Positions 38,901-50,671 of a stretch of 64,000 bases of DNA are shown here, one piece after another. Below the pieces are notes generated by a model. It was not told the origin of the DNA. It was given only the letters and a program-made list of their open reading frames with translations, and searched no databases. The stretch is from Euryodendron excelsum (lineage: Eukaryota > Streptophyta > Magnoliopsida > Ericales > Pentaphylacaceae). Position 1 is the first letter of the stretch; each line of letters starts with the position of its first letter. The position numbers and the translations under genes are program-made. The DNA lies in assembly GCA_033060915.1 (NCBI GenBank), contig CM065383.1, positions 13,647,501 through 13,711,500 on the forward strand, read 5' to 3'.

Positions 38901-41825
38901 GAAGTTCAGAATTTTGTTTTGTCTGGTAGATTTCACCAACCTATGTTTGCTTCAAAATTTTAGGCTATACAAACCCTCCTGGGTTTATGTTTGAATTAAG
39001 TCTTACAGTATTGTAACCCCTGGACTGACAGGATGAACGTGAATTAAAGAGACAAAAGAGGAAGCAGTCTAACAGGGAGTCAGCTAGGCGGTCAAGATTA
39101 CGCAAGCAGGTATATACACACTGTGTGCTTGTTGTTGGCTCTTCTATTTCTTCATGAAAGGGTTTAGGGTTCAGTCGAGGTGAAGTTGGGACCTAAAAGA
39201 TCTAATGGAACGATACATAGACAAGTATTTGACTTTTGATCATTTTTTTTCCTTATCTATCAACATATTTACCCGTTTTCTATACAATCAACGGACCAGT
39301 TGTATCATCAGAAAAGATTGAATCAGAGAAGCAAGGAAGATGCATGTTATGATCTCAATCTGAATGCCTAAGGCATTGTATTTTGACATGAATTACAGTT
39401 ACCAACTTGATTAGAAAAAAATGTACTGTGTCAATTTAATTCTTTACCTGCATTGTAAGCTATATCTCCTCCAGAACTGAAGTATATAACAAAATGAAAG
39501 TTTTGCTGCTAATTAATAAACGCTTATCAAAAGCATTAATATGTCCATTTGTCAAATCTGATGTAGTCTTGTAGTGCTACATTGAATATATTAATTATAA
39601 GCAGCAGTATGAGATTCATAAATCACGCTTATGAGACAAAAGGTACAAGTCTTTATACATCGTATAATTTGTAAAGGTGTTTGATATATATTGGGAATTA
39701 TGGTTACCTGTAAGTGAACTGCTTTATTTAAAAGATTTGTGTTCCATATATTGGTCGAGGTAGTCCTTTTAAAATTACAAATCCACCTGTTAGTTTCAAT
39801 TGACAGCACTGCTGGGAGTGACATATTGCTAGGTGTGGGTTCCAAGCGGATGTATTTAAGTATTGAGAGTAGAATTTAAGGGTTCTGATCTGACCAAATG
39901 TATAGCTTGCATAGCAGCTTAGGAAAGAGGTTTGTTTGCTCAACCCCAGTTTGTTGGGATCCCTTCCATGAGTTGGGTGCTTGATGAAGGAAAGGAGCAT
40001 GACTTTGATTGTGAGCTTGCAGGTGGTGTGAATTGTTTTTGGTATTTCTGTGGGTAAAAACAGTACGTAAGAGGGAGTTGAAAGTGTTTTTGGGATAGTC
40101 TCTTTGAATGGAGTGTGGACACCACCTAGTTGTTTACTCAAATTTATGCTTTATAAGTACATACTCAAGAACTTTAATAAATACACTTCTTGCTACTTGA
40201 GAACCAACAGATCTTGGTGAAGAAATTAAATTTGTTAATTTCTTTCTAGGAAGTGTCTTTCATGTTCAGTGAAGATGCGTTTACAAGCTGGTCATATCGT
40301 GATCTATTTCTTTGTGTCTAACACGTTACCTTTTTCAATGTTGCCAAAGCTGCACTTAAGAGACCTGCATCCACATATTTATATAACTGTTAGACATCTT
40401 TGAGATGATAAGAGAGGGTGTATTCTGAATATCTAGAACTGTTGTCGGAAGGCCAGGCATTCAATACTGGATTCTTGGTACTTTTCCTGTTTGTAGATGA
40501 ATCAACTAGTATGTTAAATATTATGCGAAGAATTATTGGACTGGAACATAACGAATGGTATGGAGCTTTACAGAAGAAAAAGACAATTCATAAGATTGCT
40601 GGCAGGATTGATGGAATCGTAGAAGCCTTTTAAGCTACTGTCAAAATAGTTCTTGAATGATTGTAAGTTTACAAGGTTGGTGATTATATAGTATTCTTAC
40701 GATATTGGTATTTTAAATTGGAGGTTTAAGGAATAGAATTTAAAGAATTTACTTTCATGGTAGGAAAAGGCTGCAGTTACATAGTGTGCACACTGAGGAT
40801 TTTGCTCAAGTGGTTGAGAATGTCAGGTGATGATATTTTCCAAGAAAGAATGTGAAGTTGTCAAGCATGAAAAATTCTTGAAAATCCTATTGGTTTTGGG
40901 CAGAGGAGATCATTGAACTAATAACAAATGCAACTTGGATGTTACTTCTTGTGTTATTGTTAACCATTGTTGCTAAAGATTAAATTGCAAAATATTATTT
41001 GAAGGAACTAAAGCAAGGTCATATCGCACTTCGGCATAATCACGTGTGACTATTCACCAGTGTTGGTTGGACTGGAAGAATAGTTGGGTTAAACAGAAGG
41101 GTGTCAAAACCTTGACGCAACCGAGCATTGTAAAATTCTTTTATAAAGGAACTTCTAATGGCCATTACTGTTGATAGTTATTTATAATTCATTTCAAAGA
41201 GAAAAAATTGGGAGCCTTTATATGTTGGTTCGTGTTTCTTTGTTCTCTACAGGCTGAGTGCGAAGAGCTACAAGTAAGGGTAGACACACTGAACAATGAA
41301 AATCGCACACTGAGAGATGAGTTGCAGAGGCTATCTGAGGAGTGTGAGAAGCTGACATCTGAAAATAATTCCATTAAGGTCTATTGCGACCCTCTCTTTG
41401 AAACCTTGCCATCCATTGTCTTGTTAATGCATTTTTCAATGCCTTTTTCACGGCCCTGATTGTTATCTGGTGATATTTTCCTTGCAAACTAGAAAAGAAC
41501 TGCTCTAATTGTCATTCTTAGCTTGTCATACTGTAGAAGCATTTTCATTAATATTTCATCTGGACTCATTGTCATGTCCCTCCCGCTTTCATCTTTTGGA
41601 AGAGGGGAAACATTATGTACAACGCTCTGCAGTCTGCACTTAAAGTTTCTGTGTGGATATTTTCATTTTCTGATTTGAAAAGGAAACCAATTGATGACGA
41701 AAATTATTGTGCCACTGAAACAGGAAGAGTTAACTAGATTGTGCGGAGCTGATGCAGTATCCACACTTGAAAATAATAATGCTAACCAACTTCTTCAGTC
41801 TCTAGGCGATGAGGGAAATAGTTGA
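35800..41825 (+). CDS. GBF1: G-box binding factor 1-type bZIP transcription factor
   Basis: This is a nuclear bZIP protein (368 aa) of the G-group, whose members bind CACGTG as homo- or heterodimers in light and ABA responses. Coding exons: 35800-35859, 35941-35988, 36102-36188, 36306-36395, 36612-36787, 36931-36988, 37253-37307, 37387-37613, 39032-39109, 41253-41378 and 41724-41825. All are GT-AG and the phases agree. Residues 1-95 form the proline-rich multifunctional mosaic region (YPDWSSMQAYYG, FFATTVASPTPHPYLWG, YPPGGIYAHPNMA). A Gly/Ser-rich linker follows, with the conserved ATNLRMELW. The basic region is DERELKRQKRKQSNRESARRSR (268-289; N281 and R289 at N-x7-R). Zipper leucines are L299, L306, L313, L320 and L327. 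The length is close to the Arabidopsis family (about 315-380). A probable leader exon lies upstream near 32.2 kb. Next to SCL15 and HB40 homologues, as in Arabidopsis. Confidence 0.95.
35881..35919 (+). repeat. (CT)n microsatellite inside an 81-nt intron
   Basis: Thirty-nine bases of pure CT lie in coding intron 1 of GBF1 (35860-35940) and probably form its polypyrimidine tract before TTACAG. Confidence 0.95.
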
Positions 41826-43234
41826 GAGAGCTAGAGACTGCAAAGGGCAATACCGTCTGCAGTTGGAGGTTTTCTTGGAGTCAGCAGGAACTTATATATT
41901 AGTGTAGCCTTAATTAAGCAATGTTTGTTATCCTTACTGATCTATAGCCTTAACCCTTCTTTTTTCATTGTAACTGTGATATTTATTTATGTGATTCTAA
42001 CATGAACCAAATCTTTGATTAATCGACCCGGTGTTGTAAAATTTATCATTTGAAGAGAGGAATTTTAACTGAGAAAGGCCTTGAAGGAACTGTGAATGCA
42101 TGTTGTCATCTTAATAACTCTTTTTGCAGTCTATTGTCCTTTTGGTGAGTACCTGTCAGCTGCCTGTTCTTAGATCACTGTTTGTCTTGCAGTAGTATTC
42201 TTCTTCTATAAATGCATTATATGAGTTCTGTATTTTGCATGAGGTTCAATACTTGAGATGATAAGCTGGAGTGTGAATACCCATTTTTGTAGTGAGTTTA
42301 AGGCGAAGCAAGGTTATAAGCTTGTGCCCAAACCACACTACTGGTTAGGCTATTTGGATGAGAGAATTGCTTTTTTGTAATTTTCCTAGCCTTTTCATGG
42401 TTTGAATGGATGTTATTGTCAATTTTCGGATGTTTGTCTCATTTTTCCTGCAATTTTAGGAAACATCTAATCGGAAATGTAAACGAATTAAACTACTTGA
42501 GTTCAATTCATGTTTAGCTCTTCAAAAGTTCATTTGAAATTGGTTCAATATGTAAATAAATTAAATTTGAACATATTCTAAAGTTTATCTTTTATTTCAA
42601 ACTTACCTTGATAAGTTTCTATGCGTTAAAAAAAAAATTCAATGAGTACCTTGGCCCGTTTAAAAGTTGAACAAGTAACCATGTTTGAACAATCCATCAA
42701 TGGCTAAGAATGTTAAATTAAATAGTGATGAACAATCCACCGATAGCTAAGAATGTTAGATCAAATGGTGGTAATTTTATGTTAGAACGATGAAAGCGCA
42801 TATATTTGACGTCGGCAAAACGACTTGATATTACGTTTGCACTAAATATTCTCTCCATGTTTTATGTATTTTTAATTGTATCTAATTGTTCTCTTGATTT
42901 AGTGTAAGAAAAAGTCGAATATCCAAACCAAAAAAAAGGGGGTTAATATTGGAAAGTGAAACAGAAGACATAAGATAATTAAGGTCACTTGATTTCATCA
43001 TATTAGAGGTTCTCCAACATTCATGTATGTAAACAACCCAAGAGTCATACATGAAGGAGGACATTCATCAACAGAGTGAGGAACCCACCTCCCCCAACAG
43101 CTAAAATACCCAAAAAAAAAAAAAAAAAAAAAACCCCAAAAAAAGGATTTAAAAAAAAAAAAAACAACGTACGGCTTGAGAAGTTGGGATACATACATAC
43201 GTTATATATATTTTCCGTATCCCAAGCCACTTAG
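41826..43234. other. Convergent spacer between GBF1 and SCL15
   Basis: The 3' UTRs of the two converging genes must lie here. The rest is AT-rich with an A-rich stretch at 43115-43164. I looked for a small HVA22-type gene, which lies between the homologues in Arabidopsis as I recall, and saw no exon of one. Confidence 0.6.
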
Positions 43235-44863
43235 CTAACACCTCCAAGCCGACGTGGCAACCAGGGCCCTCTCTTGCCAGCACAGCACAATCTCCGCCTG
43301 CCGCTTTGCCACGTGAAACCCCCTGACCTGTACTTTACTCAGCAAACACTCAGCTTGAAAGCCCGCAAACTGGCTCAACCCCACCGGCCTCATTCCCGTG
43401 GCGGCGAACGCCTTCCTCCACGGCGGAGCTCGCCTTCCGGCAGCCTCGACCGCCGCAAAAATCCTCGGGCGCAGCAGAAACATCTCGATCCTCCGGATCC
43501 AATCGTCAGCGCTGTCGCCTCCGACATTAGCCGCTTCCAGAGATTCCAGAACCATCGAGTAAAATTCGAGCCCGTCGATCACACTCCGGCGGAACGACGG
43601 CGTCCCACCGTCTGTCAGCCCTTCGGCGTTAACGAGCACCACCACGTGCGGTGATATTTGGCGGAGATCGTTGAGAAATCCGGCATCCGTACGTTGAAAG
43701 ATTGCCGGAGATAACAGAACGGCGGTCTTCTCTCCGTCCATGAATTTGATTGCTTTGAAAGATAAGAGTTCAAAGGTTCGAATCGAAACAAAATAAATTT
43801 CGAATCCGATTTTGAGCTCACAAGCGAACTGGTTCAGACTGTCTCTGATCAATCTCGATTCGTTTGCATACTCTTCAGGAACAACGGCCGATATTCGCAG
43901 AACCGGCGTGTTGGCTTTGCGAGACTCGGCTCTGTCAGCTACTTCTTTCATGAACGAAGCCCACTGCCCTCCGAATCCGATGTCAAAGTCGACCACGTGG
44001 ATGAACATCGAGCCGTCCATGGCTTCGAGGATTGCCTGATTGGCCGTGAAATTGGAGAACATGACGATCGGAGAGACGTTGGAGAAGTTCTTGTAGGCTT
44101 TGATGGCTTGAACGACTTCTGAGGAAGGACGAGTTGGGCGGACCGACCTGGTGAGCAGAGACTGCAGGGCTTCTTTGAAGTAGAACGCAGCTCTCTGGAG
44201 TGGCCTGCCCGCCGGAGATCGCAGTTGCTGGTTGAGCCGCGCCAATATCACTTGCGCGAGTTGTAGGTCGTTGGACTCGAAGCAATCGGCAGCTCGAATC
44301 AGCTCGTCCACGAAGTTGTACCCACCGTCGTTCCCGTAGTTCATGTGATGAAAATCGTTGCAGAGATCTAAGGAATTCAAATTGTGACTCAGAACTTGAT
44401 TGTAAGGAACGTCAGAGAAATCGGTGGGTATGAAATGGGTATGGGTCAAATCGAAGGGATGGGAAGGTGGGAACTCAGGGAGAACCGGCAATTGAGGGTC
44501 GGAGTGACTGAATTGAGGAATGGATTTTGGGGCAGAGTCGTCGTGCAATCCCAAATCTCTCATCAAGGATTCCCAATCCTCAAAGTTGTTCAGTATCTGG
44601 TCATCCCAATGAATAGAGCCGTCGTCGGACTGTAACAACAATTCCGAAAAGGCCGAAATTTCAGACTTAGGGGCCTGCTTGTCGGCGGCGGCAGCGACGA
44701 CAGGGCTAGGGTTCGGGCTCCCGAGGAGGTCAAGCACCGACTTGGGCTCGTAACACAAGTTGGTGGTATTGGTCGAGCCGTTAAAGCCGGTATTCCGGGC
44801 AGCGTTGTGCAGTTTAAGGTTGGAAGATTGGTGGGGTTGGGTTGAGGTAAACGGAACTTTCAT
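43235..44863 (-). CDS. SCL15: GRAS transcription regulator, HAIRY MERISTEM type I / SCARECROW-LIKE 15
   Basis: This is an intronless gene for a 542-aa nuclear GRAS protein. The N-terminal half is variable, with a conserved SVLDLLGSPNPSP (42-54) and an acidic segment around NNFEDWESLMRDLGLHDDSAP (92-112), as in SCL15. The GRAS domain runs from about 183: leucine-rich region I (FVDELIRAADCFESNDLQLA), VHIID as HVVDFDIGFGGQW (289-301), then the PFYRE-type segment (FMDGEKTAVLLSPAIF), and the SAW end (CWQERALVATSAWRC, 528-542). The MKVPFTS start and the closing residues match SCL15 rather than SCL6/22/27, which start MPLPFE. HAM proteins partner WUSCHEL-family factors in meristems, and SCL15 with HDA19 represses embryonic genes in seedlings; both roles are inferred here. 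The codons for ILARLNQQ (206-213) hold a miR171-complementary site, unusual for this subtype in Arabidopsis. The coding region is clearly GC-richer than its surroundings. It converges with GBF1. Confidence 0.94.
   Translation of the reverse strand: MKVPFTSTQPHQSSNLKLHNAARNTGFNGSTNTTNLCYEPKSVLDLLGSPNPSPVVAAAADKQAPKSEISAFSELLLQSDDGSIHWDDQILNNFEDWESLMRDLGLHDDSAPKSIPQFSHSDPQLPVLPEFPPSHPFDLTHTHFIPTDFSDVPYNQVLSHNLNSLDLCNDFHHMNYGNDGGYNFVDELIRAADCFESNDLQLAQVILARLNQQLRSPAGRPLQRAAFYFKEALQSLLTRSVRPTRPSSEVVQAIKAYKNFSNVSPIVMFSNFTANQAILEAMDGSMFIHVVDFDIGFGGQWASFMKEVADRAESRKANTPVLRISAVVPEEYANESRLIRDSLNQFACELKIGFEIYFVSIRTFELLSFKAIKFMDGEKTAVLLSPAIFQRTDAGFLNDLRQISPHVVVLVNAEGLTDGGTPSFRRSVIDGLEFYSMVLESLEAANVGGDSADDWIRRIEMFLLRPRIFAAVEAAGRRAPPWRKAFAATGMRPVGLSQFAGFQAECLLSKVQVRGFHVAKRQAEIVLCWQERALVATSAWRC
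44229..44252 (-). promoter_or_regulatory. miR171-complementary site in the SCL15-type mRNA
   Basis: Read on the + strand, 44232-44252 is TTGAGCCGCGCCAATATC followed by ACT, which matches the miR171 family (UUGAGCCGYGCCAAUAUCAC core). In the 2-nt shifted miR171a register (44229-44249) the only difference is a G for A at miRNA position 3. The centre, including the cleavage positions 10-11, is fully paired. The codons give ILARLNQQ. Pairing is seen in sequence; cleavage is inferred. Confidence 0.75.
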
Positions 44864-44930
44864 CTCTCTAATTAACTGCCCTGTGGGAAGTGGAGAGTAG
44901 ACTTGCTTACCCCCCTCTCTCTCCCTCTAT

Positions 44931-44965
44931 GTATATATATATGTATACTGTATATATATATATAG
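44931..44965 (-). promoter_or_regulatory. TATA-rich promoter segment of SCL15
   Basis: Two TATATATATA runs (about 44933-44944 and 44951-44964) lie 70-100 bp ahead of the SCL15 start codon, with a GA/CT-rich stretch between them and the ATG. Either could serve as the TATA box. They may equally be plain TA microsatellites. Confidence 0.35.
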
Positions 44966-45081
44966 GTACGCTCTGTTCTATGCTTGGGCGTAATACTATT
45001 TGGGAAGTTGGGATGTTGGGAAGGGAGAGAGCAGAGGGAGGGAGGGGGGTTCTGGTTTGTGATAATTGCAGGCTTTTTATC

Positions 45082-45106
45082 GTTGCGTGCGTGCGTGCGT
45101 GCGTGG
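45082..45106. repeat. (GTGC)n tetranucleotide run
   Basis: GCGTGCGTGCGTGCGTGCGTG lies about 220-245 bp upstream of the SCL15 start. Confidence 0.85.
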
Positions 45107-45312
45107 GGATCTCTTGTATGGAGTCGGGTCTCTGCGGAGATGCTTGATGGCTTGGCTACATGTTATGATGCGAGAGTCATGATGATGAGAGAAGGATGAC
45201 TTATCCTGACAAGACATTGGTTGTGGTGGATACACGACACGAGTCAGAAGATCATCACATTTTTATTTTACTTTTTGAATTTCATCTTTTGGAAGCTCCT
45301 TGTTGAAGCTTC

Positions 45313-46355
45313 GAACATCTCTAATTTAAAACTTTTAAATTCATATTTATTTTGATATTTTTTTTAAATTAAAAATTTATAGATCCTATTTTTTTTTTTG
45401 TCACTTCTACCTATTTAACTTTTATTTTTATTATTTATTTTTAAAATTATTTATTTTTTATATAAAAAAAGTTTAAAATTACATGTTATGCTTTTATTTT
45501 ATTTAAAATGTAATTATTTATTATCGTATTTTAATTTAATTTATAATTATTTATTACATATTAATCAAAATTAAAATTATTTAATGTATTTAAACTAAAT
45601 GGTCTATTCGTGAAACAAATTACAAATTAAATTACATTGAACAATTTAAAAAAAACAAAAATCTCATTACAAATTAATGAAATATATCTAACAATAATTA
45701 AAATATAATAAGAAACTCATGAAAACACATTAAATAAGGCTTGAGAAATTAAAAAATACAAGCACTAACTAATGAGGTAGTAATCCTGCTCCTCTATACC
45801 CAATTTCATAGTGGTTAAAACTACTAATGAAAATACATTCAATAGATGTTAAAACTTTAATTATTATAGGAATAAAAAGAATTTACTGATTCCATAAATT
45901 AAAATAATTTTAGTATAAATAAATAATCAGTAAAATAAAAAGAATTTATTAATTTAATATATAAATAATAATTTCAAGATAAATAAAAGCAATTAAACTC
46001 TAAATAATTTATTTATTTCACATATAAAATTTTTAAAATTAAATAAATATTAATAAAGTAAAAAAAATTAATGAATTAATTGAAAATTTAAATTAAATAT
46101 TTATTAAAATAAGATTTAAATATTGAATAATACATTAATTAGGCTTAAAATAATAATTAGTATAAGAGTCTCACATAATTAGTGTTTTAGCCCATATAAA
46201 TAGTAAAATGAAAGAGCCTTCAAAATTTTTGGAGAATATTTAAATTTGAATGTTGCAAATGAAGATCACTTTAATTTCTTTAATTTTTTTAAAAAATAAA
46301 ACTGGATTAGAAAACTAAATTTAAAATCAAAGTTGAAGCTGGATTGGAGATGCTC
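45313..46355. mobile_element. ~1.04 kb non-autonomous element, family B copy 1
   Basis: The left end GAACATCTCTAAT is the inverted complement (two differences) of the right end ATTGGAGATGCTC. The very AT-rich interior aligns over most of its length, in the same orientation, with 60969-62105. Shared words include AAAACTTTTAAATTCATAT near the left end and ATAATTAGTGTTTTGGC/AGC near the right. No open frame. No clear target duplication, so the superfamily is not assigned. Confidence 0.7.
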
Positions 46356-46501
46356 TTAAAAAAAATCTAAACTTTTGTTTGTTTGTTTTTATTTATTTAT
46401 ATATTTTGATTCTCAAGCTTGGGTTGGGTCTATTAGCTTAGCTTAGCTTTGCTGGTTAATTGGTAATCCCGTAGCTGGATTTACCTTGGGTTGGTATATG
46501 G

Positions 46502-47078
46502 CAGGAGCATAATCAGGATTTTGATTTAAGGGGTACCAAGTCATTGAAAGAAATATTTTCACTTATTGATATAATTATTATTTTTTAATTATTTTTGCAC
46601 ATAGTTCTAAGTTCAAAATATATTAAGCTGCAAAACTGAATTTTTGCATGAAAAATAAATTCAAATTCTATTTAACTTTAGCAAAATATGAAAATTTTGA
46701 AAAAAAGATTGTTTCTTATTAGTACACTGAAACTCCACGTTTTTCTATATCTTGAAAGTCATTTATGATTAATTTTATATTAAACTTAAGGATAATTTTA
46801 ATGAATATAATGTGTGTGTGTCCATGTTTGATTCGTTTATATTAAAAAAAAATCTCACTATTGTTTTTATTGGGTTAGAACATACAAAAAAAAAAAAAAA
46901 AAAAAAAAATTTCATTGTTATGATGAATAAATTTTGAAATTTTATTGAGTTAGGATCTTAAAGAAGATTTTAAATTATGAGGATGCTAATACTAAAGATT
47001 TTTGCTAGAATATTATATCTGCAAACTATGTGTAAGAGGGTTACTTAGGCACCCCTCAAGAACTTAGTTCCGCCGCTG
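46502..47078. mobile_element. hAT-like MITE, third CAGTGGCGGA-type copy
   Basis: The left end is CAGGAGCATAATCAGG and the right end TTAGTTCCGCCGCTG, which reads CAGCGGCGGAACTAA on the other strand. The flanks GTATATGG (46494-46501) and GGACATGG (47079-47086) agree at six of eight positions, consistent with an aged 8-bp duplication. AT-rich interior with poly-A at 46886-46909 and no coding frame. Confidence 0.55.
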
Positions 47079-48245
47079 GGACATGGCCTTCACCGTGTGC
47101 AGGACTATGAAGAGAGCATCAAATGAATGCTGTGCATGGGTTGTTAAACGAATCAAATTATTTCATCTCGATTAATATTTGAATTGTTGAAAACTCATTG
47201 AGTAAATAAGTCAAAATTTAAACACATTTTAATAATTAAAAATTTTGTGAACTCTGCTTGATAAACCTATATGTACTAACAAAATTAAGTAATATTCAAG
47301 ATCAACTTGATTAAAACTCATTTGAAGTTGATTTAAAAGTAAAACTCACAAAGATTATCAAACCAAACTTAAACAATTCTCTACTCATCTCAATTCAGCT
47401 CATTTATAGTTTTAGGGCCCGTTTAGAAACAACTTATTTTGAGTTTTTTTTTTTAACTTTTTACTTAAACTAAGCACTTGCTGTTTGGTAACAATTTTTG
47501 AGCTTATAATAAGCTAACTTTTTTTTTTCTTTTTTAGACCAATAAGCCAAAAGTAAAAAAATAGAAAATTTGAAGCTTTTTTTGCTTAACCTAATTTTGA
47601 AAATTTTTAAAATAAATTAGTATACTACAATAATTAATGTTAAAATTTTTTTAGCCTTATAAACATCACAAATGTGCAATATAATTTATTTTGAGAGTCA
47701 ATTGATAATTTTTTTTATAAAAAAGTTGAAAAAAAACTTTAAGTTATTACCAAATATTTCAAATAAATTTTTTTTAAGCTAAAGTTATTCTTTATAACTT
47801 TTGAAGCAGCGTTTTTTAGCCATGCATGATATAAGCATGTAAGGTATGTTTGTAAAGGGATATTAGGGGGTTAAGTAAAGTATGAGGATGTGCGTGGTTT
47901 GAACGCGAAGTCTAGTGAGTTTCAAGAGCTGAGTTAATTAAGCGGAGGAGCGACGAAAACGACAAGACCCTAGCCGAGTGGTCTTTTCAGAGACAAAAGG
48001 TCTTGATGCTTACGTCATCCTGTCAAGTCACATCTTAAGGGGGAGCTCTATGGTGGGTGTGGCTGCTAAAGTGGTCGCTACAACTGCCTATAAAAATATG
48101 GGTCACACTAATTATTTTTATCTTATGTTTTAAGGCAAATCAACATACAAATTGGCCGCAAACAAACCCACACACGAATTGGAGGACAAAGAATAATACC
48201 AAACAGCTTCTCAAAAAGGGTAGCTTGGAGTAGACTTATATCTCA

Positions 48246-48424
48246 TAGACTTGGGCTATGTTTGATACAATTTTTTTAAAATTTTTTTAATTTTACTTTT
48301 ATAAGCTGAGACTAGTAAAAAAGTTAAAAAAAAAAAAAAAAAGAAGCAAAAATGCTGAAAAATTTAAAATTTCTAGTTATAAGTTTAACAAAAACTTGAA
48401 ATAAATCCTATCAAACAAACTCTT
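48246..48424. mobile_element. Short TATCAAAC-ended inverted-repeat element
   Basis: The left end GGGCTATGTTTGATA and the right end TATCAAACAAACTCT are imperfect inverted repeats about 15 bp long around an A/T-rich core that includes CTTTTATAAGCTGA and AGTTATAAGTTTAAC. About 180 bp, with no coding capacity. Confidence 0.55.
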
Positions 48425-50639
48425 AAAGCCAACCAAACCGATATGAGACTACAAGTCAAGAAGGCATAGTTTTCTTTCTCTATTTCTTTCCCTCCCTTTT
48501 GTTAATTGTCCCAATTGTTCACCATTTCATCTTCTCTTTTTGGATTATGTTTGATCAGATTAACCATAACATAAGCTCTTTACGTCTCCAATATGCAATC
48601 GTGTTCTTGTAAGAAGTTTTTCTTTCTCTTCCTCTTTTTTTTTTATTATATATTTTCTTGAAATAGTTTCTACCTAGTTTTCTTGTCATTTTTAATTTGC
48701 TTTAGTTTTTATTTTAAAAAAACACAAAATCTATATCTAAAGCTTTGCTAAGATGCATTGGAAAGACTTTCAAAGGAAAATGACAAAGCAAAGTCAAAAT
48801 TGCATGCAGTAAAGTTCCACAATTGCGTTGGCCGACCCCCCAAGTCTCTTTAACGGAACCCAAATACAATTTACAAACACAACCGCCCCAACTTTACTTG
48901 CCAAGTGAATTTTACGCAGACTATGATTACCATATAAAGTTTCTTGATTCAACTCTCAAAAAGAGAAATCTACATGAATAGGCTCCTGATTATATAAAAA
49001 TAATTTAGACAAAAAGTCTCCTCAAGATTGCGTTCCATTGGACTTACCTTTTTATTTTAGTCTAACACACTTAAGACATTTGCTGTTAAATGTTTTTTGA
49101 CTCGAATTTGTAAGTTGCAACACCTTACATTGTTCACTCTGATTTTTGTTTCGAGCATTTGTAAGCAATGGAACTTTTAAATTGAACTTTTTCTCAGTTG
49201 AGTACATCAAAATCAAAGCTTTTTGTAAAGGATTGTTGGGAGTTCGTATTAGATAAAGGAAATCCAATGCACTAATTAACCGCATCACCATATCACTTAT
49301 ATATGTGAAAATGAACGTAAGACCAAAATTTCACGCTTGGTTAAACGCTATGACCTACACAATGACCAAATATGCATGTTATATTTCTTTGACATAGTTT
49401 ATTTGTATAAGATGTGCATTGTTCGGTTATGTTTTTGTTTTCTAGTGGCAATAGTCTTCTATGATTTGGTGTGAATTATTTGAATAATACTATATATAAT
49501 TTTATTTTTTTAATCTTAGACACAACGTAGTAGAAATCATATTAATAAATTCATATCAAACAACTTGTGTCTCCAGATAGAGTTGTAAAATCATCTAAGT
49601 TACGAGCTCAATTTGTATATGCTCGATAGAAAGTTGATAAAAATATACTTGTTATGTAACTTAAGTTTAAATATATTTTAAGACTAAAAAATTTTTTAAA
49701 TTTTATTTAAATTTAACTTGATAAACTTACGTATACAAAAAAAAAAAAAAAAAACTATTTGAGCTAGGCTTAAAAATTCAAGTAAAAGATGAGCATATGA
49801 CAAGAGTTATGAGAGGACTCTCATGGGAACCTAACTCCTTCTGTGAGAACAACAGGTAGACCCATCATGGGACCTACAAATTGACCTGACAGACCGTCAT
49901 TCTCTGTCCTCTGACCCACCCCGGGGCGGCTTTTGTCTGAAATGCATGTATGAATCTAAATGTCTCCATTGCATATATGTACCTATATGTATATATATAC
50001 ATATCTATGAATACAGTGAGCTCTTCGAAAATCAAGGCCGCGATGGAAAGCTAGTAAGATTGTGGTGGCTGCGAGAAAGAGAAGAATATGTTCTTTCTGG
50101 TGGTGATCATAGTGCATTGCCAATCCATCCGTTCATTCAAGTACCAGAAAGACGCCCCCCACCCCCAACGAAACCCTTTTATTTTTTTTTGCTCTCAACC
50201 TTTAATGGAAAGTATGCCCACCTTCAAAAAGATGTTTTCTATCCCTTTTCACTAGCAATTATTGCATGATATTATATAAATATAGAAATTGTTTTTAATA
50301 ACTACACATATCATGATGATATATATGCATGATGTTTTTTTTGTCATGTCTTAATCATATATGCATACTTAGTATGTTCTTGTAAACAACTCTTCCTCCT
50401 GTCGCGTAACCTTGATAATTTTAGTGTGAACACTTGGTTTAGGAAGATGCCAGGATATTGGGTAATCATTTACACTACGCATATTATATGTTTAAGATAT
50501 TTAACTTTTCTTCTTTCCTTCTAATTTTTTTTTAAGTCTACGGCATGTCGGCGAAGCTGAAAACAAGTGTACTTAGGGTAGAATGCAAGATGCAATCAAG
50601 CTTCCATTAGTTGAAGTCTGTAGGTGACAACCAACATTT

Positions 50640-50641
<2 letters not shown>

Positions 50642-50670
<29 letters not shown>
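50642..50670. repeat. (TC)n microsatellite
   Basis: A pure TC run of 29 bases with no gene recognised nearby. Confidence 0.9.

Positions 50671-50671
<1 letters not shown>

Noticed and set aside
39728..40141. A 137-codon open frame on the minus strand
   Set aside because: It lies inside the 2.1-kb intron 9 of GBF1, overlaps another frame and matches no family I recognise. Its length alone is weak evidence in 64 kb.
43274..44285. Several open frames on the + strand and in other frames across SCL15
   Set aside because: They are shadows of the GC-richer GRAS reading frame on the minus strand.
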